64,000 nucleotides of DNA from Prevotella aurantiaca JCM 15754 (GTDB taxonomy: Bacteria > Bacteroidota > Bacteroidia > Bacteroidales > Bacteroidaceae). Below the pieces are notes generated by a model that saw only the letters and a program-made list of their open reading frames with translations, had not been told where the DNA came from and ran no database searches. Both the position numbers and the translations under genes were made by a program. Position 1 is the stretch's first letter; every line of letters begins with the position of its first letter. Positions 9,523 through 19,215 of the stretch are shown piece by piece. Location of the stretch: NCBI RefSeq assembly GCF_000614025.1, contig NZ_BAKF01000006.1, positions 52,004 to 116,003 of the forward strand, written 5' to 3'.

Positions 9523-9596
9523 AATCGAGATACAAACCCTAAAAGATTTTATTGAGCAATCGATATAGTTTTGAAGAGTTAGTATCTCGATTTTTT
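9523..9596 (+). terminator. Probable thrS terminator (long-loop hairpin)
   Basis: AATCGAGATAC (9523-9533) pairs perfectly with GTATCTCGATT (9582-9592) and is followed by six T's. The loop is unusually long at 48 bases, so I am less sure than for the compact hairpins. Confidence 0.5.
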
Positions 9597-9740
9597 CATT
9601 TAGTTTATTAGGCATTAATATCCTTAAAAAAATTATCACATATAATCATTAAAAATTAACTTTGAATAAGCTTAAATACGCTCTTTTTTCTATTTTTTAC
9701 GTATAATTTTGTATATAATAGAAAAAAGGTTGGTTAAAAA

Positions 9741-9771
9741 TTGACTTTGCAAAAAAAAATATTTAAATTTG
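9741..9771 (+). promoter_or_regulatory. Promoter of the AraC-type regulator
   Basis: TTG (9741-9743) is spaced 20 bases from TAAATTTG (9764-9771), a Bacteroidetes -33/-7 pair. The predicted start near 9778 lies downstream of the TTG at 9769, which rules that codon out as the start of the following gene. Confidence 0.65.
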
Positions 9772-9813
9772 CAAAAGAAACAGCTTAACAGTAACTTATC
9801 TAAATTAGCTATT

Positions 9814-10263
9814 ATGGGAAAGTATAATATAACAGGAAAAAAGGAAAAAGCAGCCACGTATCGTGGTCTTGTAAGTCCAAAATTAATGGAAGAGTTAAAA
9901 GACCAAATCCTAAATATAATACTCTTTCAACAGAGATATCGGGATAAGGATTATTCCGCAAAACAACTTGCGGAGGACTTGGAAACCAACACAAGATACA
10001 TCTCTGCAGTTGTGAATGTAAAGTTCAATATGAACTATACTTCATTTGTAAATAAATTCAGAATAGAAGAGGCTATGGCTATTCTTTCATCAAAGAAGTA
10101 TAAAGACTTGAATATGGAAGATATAAGCACTATGGTAGGCTTTGCAAATCGTCAATCATTTTATGCTTCTTTCTATCGTATTAATGGAATGACTCCTCGT
10201 GAATTTAAACTAAATGCTTTGCGTCCACTAAGTAAAGAAACTGTAGATGTTGAAGCGAAGTAG
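9814..10263 (+). CDS. AraC-type helix-turn-helix protein
   Basis: About 149 aa from ATG 9814; the longer frame opening at TTG 9769 overlaps the promoter -7 box and is rejected. The C-terminal half has a two-helix AraC/XylS DNA-binding pattern: YSAKQLAEDLETNTRYISAVVN, then MNEDISTMVGFANRQSFYASFYRINGMTPREFK-like residues near 110-140. There is no ligand-binding domain, as in stand-alone Bacteroidales HTH proteins. It lies 26 bases upstream of the M49 peptidase gene and may share its transcript. Targets are unknown. Confidence 0.8.
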   Translation: MGKYNITGKKEKAATYRGLVSPKLMEELKDQILNIILFQQRYRDKDYSAKQLAEDLETNTRYISAVVNVKFNMNYTSFVNKFRIEEAMAILSSKKYKDLNMEDISTMVGFANRQSFYASFYRINGMTPREFKLNALRPLSKETVDVEAK

Positions 10264-10289
10264 GGGAGTTAGTAAATAATGTTATAAAA

Positions 10290-12260
10290 ATGGATGAAGA
10301 TTCTTTTAGTTATTCGTCGGAACGATTTGACGATATACAAATGCTACGCTATCGTTTAGATGGATTTAAGGACCTCACGTTAAAACAAAAACTATATATT
10401 TATTGTCTTGCACAAGCTACATTGTGGGGACGAGATATAACTTTCCATCAGTTTGGTCAGTATAACTTGAAAATTAGAAAAGCCTTAGAGTGTATTGTTA
10501 AAGAAAGGTATAAAGATGATAACGATGACTTTAAAGCTTTAGAGTTGTATCTAAAAAAAGTTTGGTTTGCAAATGGTATTCATCATCATTATGCAATGGA
10601 TAAATTTACACCAACTTTTTCTCGCAATTATTTTATAGAAGCACTAAATAATGTTGGTAAAACTAAACTAGGTCTTTCTACTAAAGAATCTCTTTCTGAA
10701 TTCATTAATACATTAAGCGAAGTAATATTCAATCCGGACTGCATGCCAAAAAGAGTAAACAAGGCAGAAGGAACTGATGTTATATTAACTTCGGCAAACA
10801 ATTATTACGAAGGTGTTAGCCAGAAAGAAGTAGAATACTACTATTCTGAACAAAAAAATAAAGCAATTGATAAACGTTTATCATTTGGATTAAATTCCAC
10901 ATTAGTAAAGCATGGAGACTTTATTGAAGAAATTGTTTGGAAGCTTAATGGACGTTATGGAAAAACTATAGAGCAGATTATTCATTGGTTGGAAAAAGCT
11001 ATTGATTACTGTGAAAATGACGATCAAAAAGAAATAATCCGATTACTCATTACATATTATACATCAGGAGAACTTTCAGATTTTGATAAGTACTCTATTA
11101 AATGGGTAACTGAATGTAATGGTCAAGTAGATTTTATTAATGGATTTATAGAAGTTTATGGTGATGCACTAGGTTTAAAAGGTTCGTGGGAAGGCATAGT
11201 ACATTACAAAAACTTAGAGGCGACAAAGCGAACACAAACAATTTCAACTAATGCTCAATGGTTTGAGGACCATTCTCCTATAGATAAAGAATTTAAAAAA
11301 GAAGTGGTGAAAGGAGTTACTGCAAATGTTGTTTGTGCTGCAATGCTTGGTGGAGATGAATACCCAGCATCTGCAATAGGTATAAATTTGCCTAATGCAG
11401 ATTGGATAAGAGCTGAATATGGTTCAAAAAGTGTTACCATTTCTAATCTTACTCATGCTTACGATATGGCTGCGAAAGGAAATGGTTTTTTAGAAGAATT
11501 TGTTATTGATAATCAAACTCGAGCGTTAATAAAAACCTTTGGTAATTTAACTGACGAATTACATACGGATTTGCATGAATGCTTAGGACATGGTAGTGGA
11601 AAACTACTTCCAGGAATAGATCCAGACTCACTTAAAAACTATGGTAATACCATAGAAGAAGCACGAGCAGACTTATTTGGGCTTTATTATATAGCTGATG
11701 AAAAGCTTTTAGAGTTAGGATTGTTAAATTCTAAAGAAGCATTTAAGGCACAATACTATTCTTACATTATGAATGGTTTGATGACACAATTAGCCCGCAT
11801 CAAACCTGATAAACAAATAGAAGAATCGCACATGCAGAATCGTGCTTTAATATCATGGTGGGCATTCGAATTAGGTAAAGAGCAAAATGTAATAGAGTTT
11901 ATCAAACAAACTGATAGTATCACGAATGAACTTAAAACCTTTATTCGCATCAATGACTATACTTTGTTACGCCAAATTTTTGCTCAACAGCTTTCAGAAA
12001 TACAACGAATAAAGAGTATGGGAGATTTTAATAAGGCACGACAACTTGTTGAAACCTATGCCATAAAGGTAGATAAAATACTTCACAATGAAGTTTTGCA
12101 GCGTTACAAACAGCTGAATATTGCGCCTTATAAAGGCTTTATAAATCCAATAATGACTTTAGAGTATAATTCTGCAAACCAAATAATTGATGTAAAGTTA
12201 GATTATACAGAAACTTATACAGACCAAATGATGAGATATTCAAAAGATTATAGTTTATGA
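10290..12260 (+). CDS. Dipeptidyl peptidase III-like metallopeptidase (family M49)
   Basis: A 656-aa protein. The zinc motif of family M49, HExxGH, appears as HECLGHGSGK near residue 428, and the second family motif as EEARADLFGLYY near 456, supplying the third zinc ligand. M49 enzymes remove dipeptides from the N terminus of oligopeptides. There is no signal peptide, so it is cytosolic, as expected for peptide catabolism in an amino-acid-using anaerobe. Its stop codon overlaps the next ATG by four bases (ATGA), implying coupled translation. Confidence 0.9.
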   Translation: MDEDSFSYSSERFDDIQMLRYRLDGFKDLTLKQKLYIYCLAQATLWGRDITFHQFGQYNLKIRKALECIVKERYKDDNDDFKALELYLKKVWFANGIHHHYAMDKFTPTFSRNYFIEALNNVGKTKLGLSTKESLSEFINTLSEVIFNPDCMPKRVNKAEGTDVILTSANNYYEGVSQKEVEYYYSEQKNKAIDKRLSFGLNSTLVKHGDFIEEIVWKLNGRYGKTIEQIIHWLEKAIDYCENDDQKEIIRLLITYYTSGELSDFDKYSIKWVTECNGQVDFINGFIEVYGDALGLKGSWEGIVHYKNLEATKRTQTISTNAQWFEDHSPIDKEFKKEVVKGVTANVVCAAMLGGDEYPASAIGINLPNADWIRAEYGSKSVTISNLTHAYDMAAKGNGFLEEFVIDNQTRALIKTFGNLTDELHTDLHECLGHGSGKLLPGIDPDSLKNYGNTIEEARADLFGLYYIADEKLLELGLLNSKEAFKAQYYSYIMNGLMTQLARIKPDKQIEESHMQNRALISWWAFELGKEQNVIEFIKQTDSITNELKTFIRINDYTLLRQIFAQQLSEIQRIKSMGDFNKARQLVETYAIKVDKILHNEVLQRYKQLNIAPYKGFINPIMTLEYNSANQIIDVKLDYTETYTDQMMRYSKDYSL

Positions 12261-12874
12261 CAGCAGAAGAAACTCATGAGAAACTAAAACAGATAAAGCA
12301 ATCATTTCGTTTGTTTATGAATGGTGTTACTGCACAATCAATGCGCGAAAAAGGTGCAGATTACAAAATAAACTGGGGAATAGATTTGGTTAATTTGCGA
12401 AAAATAGCAAATGAATATGGTAAAGATTACGACTTGGCTATTGCTCTTTGGAAAGAGAATAGTCGTGAATGTAAGATACTTGCAACCTACATAATGCCTT
12501 CAGATAAAATGATTCCAGAAATTGCAGACATTTGGTTAGAACAGATGTCAACGCAAGAAATTGTAGAGCTCCTTTCATTTAATCTGCTAAGATATGTAGA
12601 TTTTGCACCTTCATTAGCTTATCAATGTCTTGCATCTAATAAAAGCTTATATCAGGTGTGCGGTTTCCAAATATTAGCTTGTTTATTCTCTGATGGTAAA
12701 GAACCCAATGAAAGAGGAATGAATGAGTTTCTCGATCAAGCTGAGGTTGCACTTGGAGGAAATGATTTAGTTGTTAAACAAGCTGCTTATCGTTGTGTAA
12801 TGCGCCTCTGCGATTTAGGAGAAGAGTATGAGATGATTGCTAAAAAGGCATTGATGAAATTTGATATATTGTAA
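12257..12874 (+). CDS. AlkD-like HEAT-repeat protein (DNA alkylation repair family)
   Basis: A 205-aa all-helical protein resembling the AlkD/HEAT-like DNA glycosylase family: MREKGADYKINWGIDLVNLRKIA near the start and a regular series of paired helices (DLAIALWKENSRECKILATYIM, EIADIWLEQMSTQEIVELLSFNLL). AlkD proteins excise alkylated bases. I cannot verify catalytic residues, and many Bacteroidales members are annotated only by fold. Its start overlaps the M49 peptidase stop (ATGA), and a strong terminator follows at 12896. Confidence 0.65.
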   Translation: MTAEETHEKLKQIKQSFRLFMNGVTAQSMREKGADYKINWGIDLVNLRKIANEYGKDYDLAIALWKENSRECKILATYIMPSDKMIPEIADIWLEQMSTQEIVELLSFNLLRYVDFAPSLAYQCLASNKSLYQVCGFQILACLFSDGKEPNERGMNEFLDQAEVALGGNDLVVKQAAYRCVMRLCDLGEEYEMIAKKALMKFDIL

Positions 12875-12895
12875 AAAGCAAAATAAACGATTTAT

Positions 12896-12937
12896 AAAAA
12901 GGTATTAACTGCAAGGGCAAGTTAATACCTTTTTTTT
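12896..12937 (+). terminator. Rho-independent terminator after the AlkD-like gene
   Basis: AAAAAGGTATTAACT (12896-12910) pairs with AGTTAATACCTTTTT (12920-12934) around a 9-base loop, with T's continuing to 12938. It closes the 9814-12874 operon. Confidence 0.85.
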
Positions 12938-12938
12938 A

Positions 12939-13267
12939 TTGACGTAATTACCAACAGCGGTTATACAACAAAAAAGAGTATAAAGTACTAAATTGGTTAA
13001 CCAGTCAAATGATTTATCATCTGCGAGATTGTTCTTGCTTTGTTATTTTTCACTATTATTATACCCAATAGCAAAAACAAGGATCAATCAATAATAAAGA
13101 TATCTAACTTTATCATTCTTACGAAGGCAGAAATTATAATTACAATTTTGATAAACTTTAATTTAAAATAAAATTATAATCTATTTTAATATTAATACTT
13201 GTTTGAATTGGCAATATCTTTAACGTTTTTTTATTTCTCTTATTTAGTTTTTGTTCAGAAAAAGCCT
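12939..13267. other. AT-rich intergenic region
   Basis: About 330 bases with no gene. It holds a degenerate version of the phased TAATTA repeat (TAATTA at 13137, a TAATTT at 13159) and ends in the -7 element TAACTTTG (13268-13275) of the Fur-family gene. Confidence 0.45.
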
Positions 13268-13296
13268 TAACTTTGTGGAAATTTAATCAGTGAATC

Positions 13297-13794
13297 GTGA
13301 CTAAAGATATAGTCAAAGAAAAAGTAAGAGGCATACTCGACAGCTACCTAGAGGTTAACAATCATAGAAAGACCACAGAAAGATTTGCTATTCTTGATGC
13401 GGTATACGATATGCAAGGCCATTTCTCACTTGACGAATTAGGCGAAAAGATGTCGGAAGAGAGCTTCAGAGTATCGCGTGCTACACTCTATAATACGATG
13501 CGACTCTTTATAGAGTTGCGTTTAGTTGTGCGTCATCGTTTCATAGGGCAGACTAAATATGAAGCCTGTTATAACAACGACGACCATATTCATCAGATAT
13601 GTACCGTTTGTGGAGTTGTAACGGAAATAGAATCAACATCAATTACGGAAGCTATTGCGGAAACAAAGTTTACTCGTTTCCGCAAGGATGGCTTCTCCTT
13701 GTATATTTATGGTGTCTGTTCACGTTGCCAAGCAAAACTCTCGCGCGAACGAAACAAAGTAAAAAATAAGATAAAATCTAATGGAAACAGGTAA
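13297..13794 (+). CDS. Fur-family transcriptional regulator
   Basis: A 165-aa protein with the Fur layout: a winged-helix domain to residue 85 (RKTTERFAILDAVYDMQGHFSLDEL, SRATLYNTMRLFIE) then a dimerisation/metal domain with DDHIHQICTVCGVV and a C-terminal CSRC, forming the two CxxC structural zinc site. Whether it senses iron, zinc or peroxide cannot be told from sequence. The start is GTG at 13297, 22 bases after a TAACTTTG -7 box. It overlaps the purA start by 14 bases, so regulator and purA are translationally coupled. Confidence 0.88.
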   Translation: MTKDIVKEKVRGILDSYLEVNNHRKTTERFAILDAVYDMQGHFSLDELGEKMSEESFRVSRATLYNTMRLFIELRLVVRHRFIGQTKYEACYNNDDHIHQICTVCGVVTEIESTSITEAIAETKFTRFRKDGFSLYIYGVCSRCQAKLSRERNKVKNKIKSNGNR

Positions 13795-15058
13795 AGTTGA
13801 TGTCCTATTGGGATTACAGTGGGGCGACGAAGGAAAAGGAAAGGTAGTAGATGTACTTACACCTCGCTACGATGTAGTGGCACGCTTTCAAGGCGGACCT
13901 AATGCTGGACATACTTTAGAGTTTGAAGGACAGAAATATGTATTGCGTTCCATTCCTTCTGGTATCTTCCAAGGTGGGAAGATTAATATTATAGGCAATG
14001 GGGTTGTGCTTGCGCCAGATTTGTTTATGAACGAAGCAAAAGATTTGGCTGCATCAGGACATCCACTCTTCGAGCGACTTTATATTTCTAAAAAGGCTCA
14101 TCTTATTATGCCTACTCACAGGATTCTCGATAAGGCTTACGAAGTAGCAAAGGGCAAAGACCTTGTGGGTACTACTGGAAAAGGAATTGGTCCAACTTAT
14201 ACAGATAAGACCAGTAGAAATGGTTTACGTGTAGGTGATATTCTTCATGATTTTGAGATTAAATATTTGAAACACAAAGAACGCCACCTTAATTTGTTGA
14301 AATCAATGGGTTGGACTGACTTTGAAGGCTTTGAAGAAACTGAAAAGCAATGGATGGAAGGTGTTGAATACATGAGAAATTTCCGTTTTGTTGATTCTGA
14401 ACACGTAATCAATCACACACTTCGTGCAGGAAAGTTTATTTTATGTGAAGGAGCCCAAGGTACTATGCTCGACATTGATTTTGGTTCTTATCCATTCGTA
14501 ACTTCATCGAATACTATCTCTGCAGGTGCATGCACAGGATTAGGTATTGGACCAAACAAAATTGGTAATGTGTTTGGTATTATGAAAGCTTATTGTACTC
14601 GTGTTGGCTCAGGACCTTTTCCTACGGAACTCTTTGATAAAACTGGAGATAAATTATGTGACTTAGGACACGAATATGGTGCAGTTACAGGAAGAAAGCG
14701 TCGTTGTGGTTGGATAGACTTAATACAACTTCGTTATTCTATAATGGTTAATGGTGTAACAGAACTTATAATGATGAAGAGTGATGTACTTGATACATTC
14801 GATACAATAAAGGCTTGCGTAGGTTATGAACTGCCAAATGGAGAAGCAATTGATGAACTTCCATATGATATCAATGACGTTAAACCTATATACAAAGAGT
14901 TCAAAGGTTGGAAAACTGATATGACGCGACTTACAGATGAGACGCAATTCCCTAAAGAATTTAACGATTATGTGAAGTTCCTTGAAGAATTTTTAGAAAC
15001 AAGGATTGGTGTGATTTCAATAGGTCCAGACCGAGAACAAACTATAATAAGAAAATAA
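13781..15058 (+). CDS. purA: Adenylosuccinate synthetase
   Basis: A 425-aa enzyme joining IMP and aspartate with GTP, the first committed step to AMP. The GTP-binding start [18 protein letters not shown] and [11 protein letters not shown] are present, as are [14 protein letters not shown] and the C-terminal [12 protein letters not shown]. The length is standard. It overlaps the Fur-family gene upstream by 14 bases and is followed after 5 bases by hisS, so the three form an operon. Confidence 0.97.
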   Translation: METGKVDVLLGLQWGDEGKGKVVDVLTPRYDVVARFQGGPNAGHTLEFEGQKYVLRSIPSGIFQGGKINIIGNGVVLAPDLFMNEAKDLAASGHPLFERLYISKKAHLIMPTHRILDKAYEVAKGKDLVGTTGKGIGPTYTDKTSRNGLRVGDILHDFEIKYLKHKERHLNLLKSMGWTDFEGFEETEKQWMEGVEYMRNFRFVDSEHVINHTLRAGKFILCEGAQGTMLDIDFGSYPFVTSSNTISAGACTGLGIGPNKIGNVFGIMKAYCTRVGSGPFPTELFDKTGDKLCDLGHEYGAVTGRKRRCGWIDLIQLRYSIMVNGVTELIMMKSDVLDTFDTIKACVGYELPNGEAIDELPYDINDVKPIYKEFKGWKTDMTRLTDETQFPKEFNDYVKFLEEFLETRIGVISIGPDREQTIIRK

Positions 15059-15063
15059 TAACG

Positions 15064-16437
15064 ATGGCAAATAAACCTTCTATCCCAAAGGGAACGCGTG
15101 ATTTCGGTCCCGATGAGATGGCAAAACGAAACTATATATTCGATACCATAAAGAGTGTTTATGCTCTTTATGGTTTTCAGCAGATAGAAACACCAGCAAT
15201 GGAATCGCTCCAGACTCTTATGGGAAAGTATGGGGACGAAGGAGATAAGTTACTTTTCAAGATTCTCAATTCTGGTGATTTCTTCAAAAATACAACTGAT
15301 GAGGAACTTTTATCACGTAATCCATTGAAGTTGCAAACGAAAATTTCAGAGAAAGGTTTACGTTATGACTTAACAGTTCCTTTTGCACGATACGTTGTTA
15401 TGCACCGTGATGAATTGCAAATGCCTTTCAAACGCTATCAAATTCAACCAGTCTGGCGTGCAGATCGACCACAAAAAGGACGTTATCGTGAGTTTTATCA
15501 GTGTGATGCAGATATTGTAGGATCTGATTCTTTGCTCAACGAAGTTGAGTTGATTCAGATAATAGACACCGTTTTTACTAAGTTCGGTATCAGAGTACAA
15601 ATAAAAATCAACAACCGAAAGATACTAACAGGTATTGCAGAGGTTATTGGAGAACAAGAAAAGATTATCCAAATTACAACAGCTATTGACAAACTTGATA
15701 AGATTGGCCTTGAAGCAGTGAATGAAGAGCTTGAAAAAGAAGGTTTATCTAAGGCTTCAATAAAAAAGTTACAACCAATTATAGAATTGAGTGGTACCAA
15801 TGACGAAAAGTTGGATACAATTGCTAAAGTGCTTGCAAATAGTGAGATAGGCGTAAAGGGTGTAGAGGAAACACGATATATTCTCGATGTTTTGAAACAA
15901 ATAGAGTTGAAAAACGAAATAGAACTCGACTTAACTCTAGCGCGTGGATTGAACTATTATACTGGTGCTATTTTTGAAGTAAAGGCTTTAGACGTACAGA
16001 TAGGTTCTATTACTGGAGGTGGACGTTACGATAATCTTACAGGAATATTCGGAATGCCTAATCTTTCAGGTGTAGGTTTTAGTTTTGGTGCAGATCGTAT
16101 TTATGATGTTTTGAATACATTAGACCTTTATCCTAAAGAAAGTATCAGCGATACACAACTACTATTCATCAACTTTGGTGAAAAAGAAACTAGCTATGTG
16201 TTACCATTTATAGCAAAAGCAAGAAAGGCAAATATTAGAACAGAGATATTCCCTGATACTGTTAAGATGAAAAAGCAAATGGCGTATGCAAATGCAAAAC
16301 ATATTCCGTTTGTTGTTCTTGCAGGTGTCACTGAGATAGAACAAGGGAAAGTAACTTTAAAGAATATGGAGACAGGTGAACAGATACTTGTTTCTCCAGA
16401 TGATTTAATTGAAAAAGTTACGTCAAGCAATTTTTAA
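15064..16437 (+). CDS. hisS: Histidine--tRNA ligase
   Basis: A 457-aa class II synthetase. Motifs: [14 protein letters not shown] at the start, [15 protein letters not shown] near residue 105, the motif-2 loop [21 protein letters not shown], and the histidine-specific [14 protein letters not shown] near 297. A C-terminal anticodon domain follows. It is last in the Fur-purA-hisS operon and is closed by a strong terminator at 16513. Confidence 0.97.
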   Translation: MANKPSIPKGTRDFGPDEMAKRNYIFDTIKSVYALYGFQQIETPAMESLQTLMGKYGDEGDKLLFKILNSGDFFKNTTDEELLSRNPLKLQTKISEKGLRYDLTVPFARYVVMHRDELQMPFKRYQIQPVWRADRPQKGRYREFYQCDADIVGSDSLLNEVELIQIIDTVFTKFGIRVQIKINNRKILTGIAEVIGEQEKIIQITTAIDKLDKIGLEAVNEELEKEGLSKASIKKLQPIIELSGTNDEKLDTIAKVLANSEIGVKGVEETRYILDVLKQIELKNEIELDLTLARGLNYYTGAIFEVKALDVQIGSITGGGRYDNLTGIFGMPNLSGVGFSFGADRIYDVLNTLDLYPKESISDTQLLFINFGEKETSYVLPFIAKARKANIRTEIFPDTVKMKKQMAYANAKHIPFVVLAGVTEIEQGKVTLKNMETGEQILVSPDDLIEKVTSSNF

Positions 16438-16512
16438 ATATACAACCTTAGCTTTATATTTCATAATGCAATTGTTTGTTTTATAAAAACTGAATCTAAC
16501 GTTTATTATAAC

Positions 16513-16553
16513 AAAGACCCGAATCTCACATTGAGATTCGGGTCTTTATTTTC
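16513..16553. terminator. Bidirectional terminator between hisS and the 73-aa gene
   Basis: A perfect 16-bp stem, AAAGACCCGAATCTCA (16513-16528) and TGAGATTCGGGTCTTT (16532-16547), with a 3-base loop and T-rich sequence after it. It lies between convergent genes and could serve both. Confidence 0.9.
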
Positions 16554-16590
16554 TTTTTGCTAATGCAACATTGAAAAAATGAAAATAAAA

Positions 16591-16812
16591 CTAAATAGAC
16601 TGATAGCCTCTTGTATAGTTTTTCTTAAGCAAGTCCTTTAATGTTAGTTCTTTACCTCCATTATGCTCAAATGCTTCGTGCATTTCTTCATATCCTTCTT
16701 CTTCCTCTTTAGAGTGTGTAAACTCTATTGCTTTGTTCTTTGCTTCAGCTAATGCCCAACCAACTATTGAAATAACAAGTAAGGCAAGTAATCCTATGAT
16801 AGGTGTTGTCAT
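16591..16812 (-). CDS. Small single-pass membrane protein, unknown function
   Basis: A 73-aa protein with one N-terminal membrane segment (about residues 4-24, IIGLLALLVISIVGWALAEA) and a charged, glutamate-rich cytoplasmic tail. It has a perfect promoter 28 bases upstream (16840-16871), which supports it being a real gene despite its size. I do not recognise a family. Confidence 0.7.
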   Translation of the reverse strand: MTTPIIGLLALLVISIVGWALAEAKNKAIEFTHSKEEEEGYEEMHEAFEHNGGKELTLKDLLKKNYTRGYQSI

Positions 16813-16839
16813 AATGCTATGTTTTTATTATTTATACTG

Positions 16840-16871
16840 CAAAAGTACGTTAAGTTTGCCAAAGCACCAAA
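16840..16871 (-). promoter_or_regulatory. Promoter of the 73-aa membrane protein
   Basis: Minus strand TTTG (complement of 16868-16871), 20 bases, then TACTTTTG (complement of 16840-16847): an exact Bacteroidetes -33/-7 match. On the plus strand TACCTTTG at 16889-16896 is the likely -7 of nth, so the two transcripts diverge here. Confidence 0.8.
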
Positions 16872-16928
16872 TTTTAAATAAGTTTTTGTACCTTTGTCTC
16901 ATATTAGGAAGAAATAATAAACGAAAAG

Positions 16929-17582
16929 ATGACTAGAAAAGAACGCTACAATTATATTTTAGATTACTTCAGGGAAAATGTTGGAGAGGTATCTACTGAA
17001 CTTATGTTTAGTTCAGCTTTCCAGCTATTATGTGCAACTTTACTTTCAGCACAATGCACGGACAAGCGTATAAACGCTATTACGCCAGAGTTGTTTGCTA
17101 AGTATCCCGATGCAAAAGCTATGGCCTCAGCAGAGGTAGAAGAAGTATTTGAACTTGTGCGTAGTGTTTCTTATCCAAATTCAAAAGCAAAACATTTAGT
17201 TGAAATGGCACGTATGGTAGTAGAATGTTATGGGGGTGAAATACCATCGGACCCAAATGAATTAGTAAAATTACCTGGAGTGGGAAGAAAAACTGCCAAT
17301 GTTCTACAAGCTGTATGGTTTGGAAAGCCAACTTTAGCAGTAGATACTCATGTTTATCGTGTTAGTCATCGATTAGGATTGGTACCTGATGATGCAAAAA
17401 CACCACGTAAAGTAGAAGATTATTTGATGCGTAACATACCTTTAAATGAAGTTTCGTCTGCTCATCATTGGATACTTTTGCATGGTCGATATATTTGTAA
17501 GAGCCTCCGTCCGATGTGTGAGAAATGTCCTTTTGAATTCTTCTGTCCTAAGAATATGGACAATAGCAAATTAAATAAATAG
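16929..17582 (+). CDS. nth: Endonuclease III
   Basis: A 217-aa base-excision repair DNA glycosylase/AP lyase. The helix-hairpin-helix LPGVGRKTANVL carries the catalytic Lys, and VDTHVYRVSHRLGL the catalytic Asp. The C-terminal iron-sulfur loop is complete (Cys-x6-Cys-x2-Cys-x5-Cys in CKSLRPMCEKCPFEFFC). Length is normal. A TACCTTTG -7 element precedes it by about 30 bases. It lies 7 bases before the DUF2461 gene. Confidence 0.95.
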   Translation: MTRKERYNYILDYFRENVGEVSTELMFSSAFQLLCATLLSAQCTDKRINAITPELFAKYPDAKAMASAEVEEVFELVRSVSYPNSKAKHLVEMARMVVECYGGEIPSDPNELVKLPGVGRKTANVLQAVWFGKPTLAVDTHVYRVSHRLGLVPDDAKTPRKVEDYLMRNIPLNEVSSAHHWILLHGRYICKSLRPMCEKCPFEFFCPKNMDNSKLNK

Positions 17583-17589
17583 AAAAAAA

Positions 17590-18300
17590 ATGAACACAAA
17601 AAATATATTAGCTTTTTTACAAAACATAGCTGCGAATAATAATCGAGAATGGTTTCAAGAACATAAAACAGAGTATGAAGCTGTAAGAAAAGATTTTGAG
17701 GCAGGTGTTGAAGCAGTTATCTCTACGTTAACTACAATTGATAGCGAAATAGCTCATTTGAATGTTAAGGATTGTACTTATCGCTTTTATCGTGATACAC
17801 GTTTTTCACCTGATAAGAGTCCGTACAAACGTCACTTAGGAGCTTTTATTTGTGCAAAGGGAAGAAAGGCTTTGCGAGGGGGCTATTATATTCATTTACA
17901 ACCAGGTAATTGTTTAGTTGCAGTTGGCTCTTATTGGTTGCCAACCAATATTCTTACTTCGTGTCGTAATGAAATAATGGCCAATATTGAACAATGGCGC
18001 AAAATAGTTGAGAACGGAAAATTTATAATGACGTTTGGATATCCTAATGATGGAAAATGGGAGGACGACGCTGTTTCTGATAAAGGCTTTGGATTAACAG
18101 CACTAAAGACAATTCCAAAAGGTTTTCCACGTGATTATGAATTTGCTCAATATCTTCGAATGAAAGATTATTGTTGCTGGGTGAAAGTTCCTGATATTTT
18201 TTTTGAAGGTAATGAATGGCAGGAAAAGTTAATCGAAATAGTCAAAACAGGAAAACCAATGATGGATATGATGAATAGCGTAATAGATGATTATGAATAA
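17590..18300 (+). CDS. DUF2461 family protein
   Basis: A 236-aa protein recognisable as DUF2461 by its N-terminal pattern (FLQNIAANNNREWFQEHKTEYE), the conserved YRFYRDTRFSPDKSPYKRHLGA and the GGYYIHLQPGNCLVAVGSYWLP region. The biochemical role of the family is not established. It follows nth by 7 bases and is probably co-transcribed, which hints at no specific link by itself. Convergent with the 18346-19179 gene. Confidence 0.85.
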   Translation: MNTKNILAFLQNIAANNNREWFQEHKTEYEAVRKDFEAGVEAVISTLTTIDSEIAHLNVKDCTYRFYRDTRFSPDKSPYKRHLGAFICAKGRKALRGGYYIHLQPGNCLVAVGSYWLPTNILTSCRNEIMANIEQWRKIVENGKFIMTFGYPNDGKWEDDAVSDKGFGLTALKTIPKGFPRDYEFAQYLRMKDYCCWVKVPDIFFEGNEWQEKLIEIVKTGKPMMDMMNSVIDDYE

Positions 18301-18345
18301 AAAATTTGGGGTCTTATAAAAATAGTATAATTTAGGTAATGTAAT

Positions 18346-19179
18346 TTATTCTTCTATTTCAGAAAGTCCTTTTATAAACCCATTAATAAAATTACTGGTT
18401 GTTTCCAACGGAGCATATTTAATATATTTATAGCTTCTGCGTAAATTCCTACGGAGCATCTTACCATTATTTTGTACAAAACCTGCAGAATTTTGTCTAA
18501 AGTGCCATTCTCCTGCCGTATCTTTTACAAGATTTGAAATAATCTTTATAGTTAGTTTATAAGCTATAGGTTCTTCCTTCTTGACAAAATCTATCTCTTC
18601 CTTTTCAAATCCAAAAACTGCAATAAGAATGCTGCCTTGAAGTTGAGCCATACGTTGTAAATGGAGTGACGAAAGCCAACCTTCCAACTTCAAGAAATCT
18701 ATTTTATCGCCTTTGTTTCTTAAATACTGTCCCAACTTGATAATACTGTCAAGATTAATGCCATGGTTTAGCATCGCATTAGTATTTGAAACGATAAGCT
18801 TCAAAATATCTAACGTTTCAACAGAGGTATCAATGCTATGCAATTCATTGTAGATTATTTTATGAAATTTCTTATTTAACAAACTGCTACTAAGGTCTGT
18901 GTTGTTGTTAGTTACCTTATTTCCTTGATGTTTATAATTTCTCCTATCTTGCAAGTCTAATTCTTTTTGAATCTCTTCTATTAGCTCTGCTGGTAAGTTA
19001 AGGTTTTTATCGTTGGCATTATTATTTACACCTCTTACAAAATAGTCAAGTACATTTTGGAACATTACAATTTCATAGAGTCTTCTCCATTTAAATGGAG
19101 ACATTACCTCTATAACTGACTTATCGTTGAACGCTCCAGAACGAATAAGTTTAAAGAAATTGCGCTGTATTATATCCAT
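18346..19179 (-). CDS. Conserved Bacteroidales hypothetical protein
   Basis: A 277-aa soluble protein beginning MDIIQRNFFKLIRSGAF with an early conserved-looking stretch SPFKWRRLYEIVMFQNVLDYF. It is mostly helical, with no signal peptide or membrane segment and a basic C-terminal part (RNLRRSYKYIKYAPLE). The N-terminal text is typical of an uncharacterised Bacteroidales family; I cannot assign a function. It lies 36 bases downstream of the LacI-family regulator on the same strand and is probably in its transcript, which ties it to the signalling locus. Confidence 0.7.
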   Translation of the reverse strand: MDIIQRNFFKLIRSGAFNDKSVIEVMSPFKWRRLYEIVMFQNVLDYFVRGVNNNANDKNLNLPAELIEEIQKELDLQDRRNYKHQGNKVTNNNTDLSSSLLNKKFHKIIYNELHSIDTSVETLDILKLIVSNTNAMLNHGINLDSIIKLGQYLRNKGDKIDFLKLEGWLSSLHLQRMAQLQGSILIAVFGFEKEEIDFVKKEEPIAYKLTIKIISNLVKDTAGEWHFRQNSAGFVQNNGKMLRRNLRRSYKYIKYAPLETTSNFINGFIKGLSEIEE

Positions 19180-19215
19180 TTTGTAATATCTAATTTATAT
19201 GATTTAAATCGTTTT

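Noticed and set aside
9769..9813. Longer N terminus of the AraC-type gene from TTG 9769
   Set aside because: The TTG overlaps the -7 box, so it would be upstream of the transcript start.
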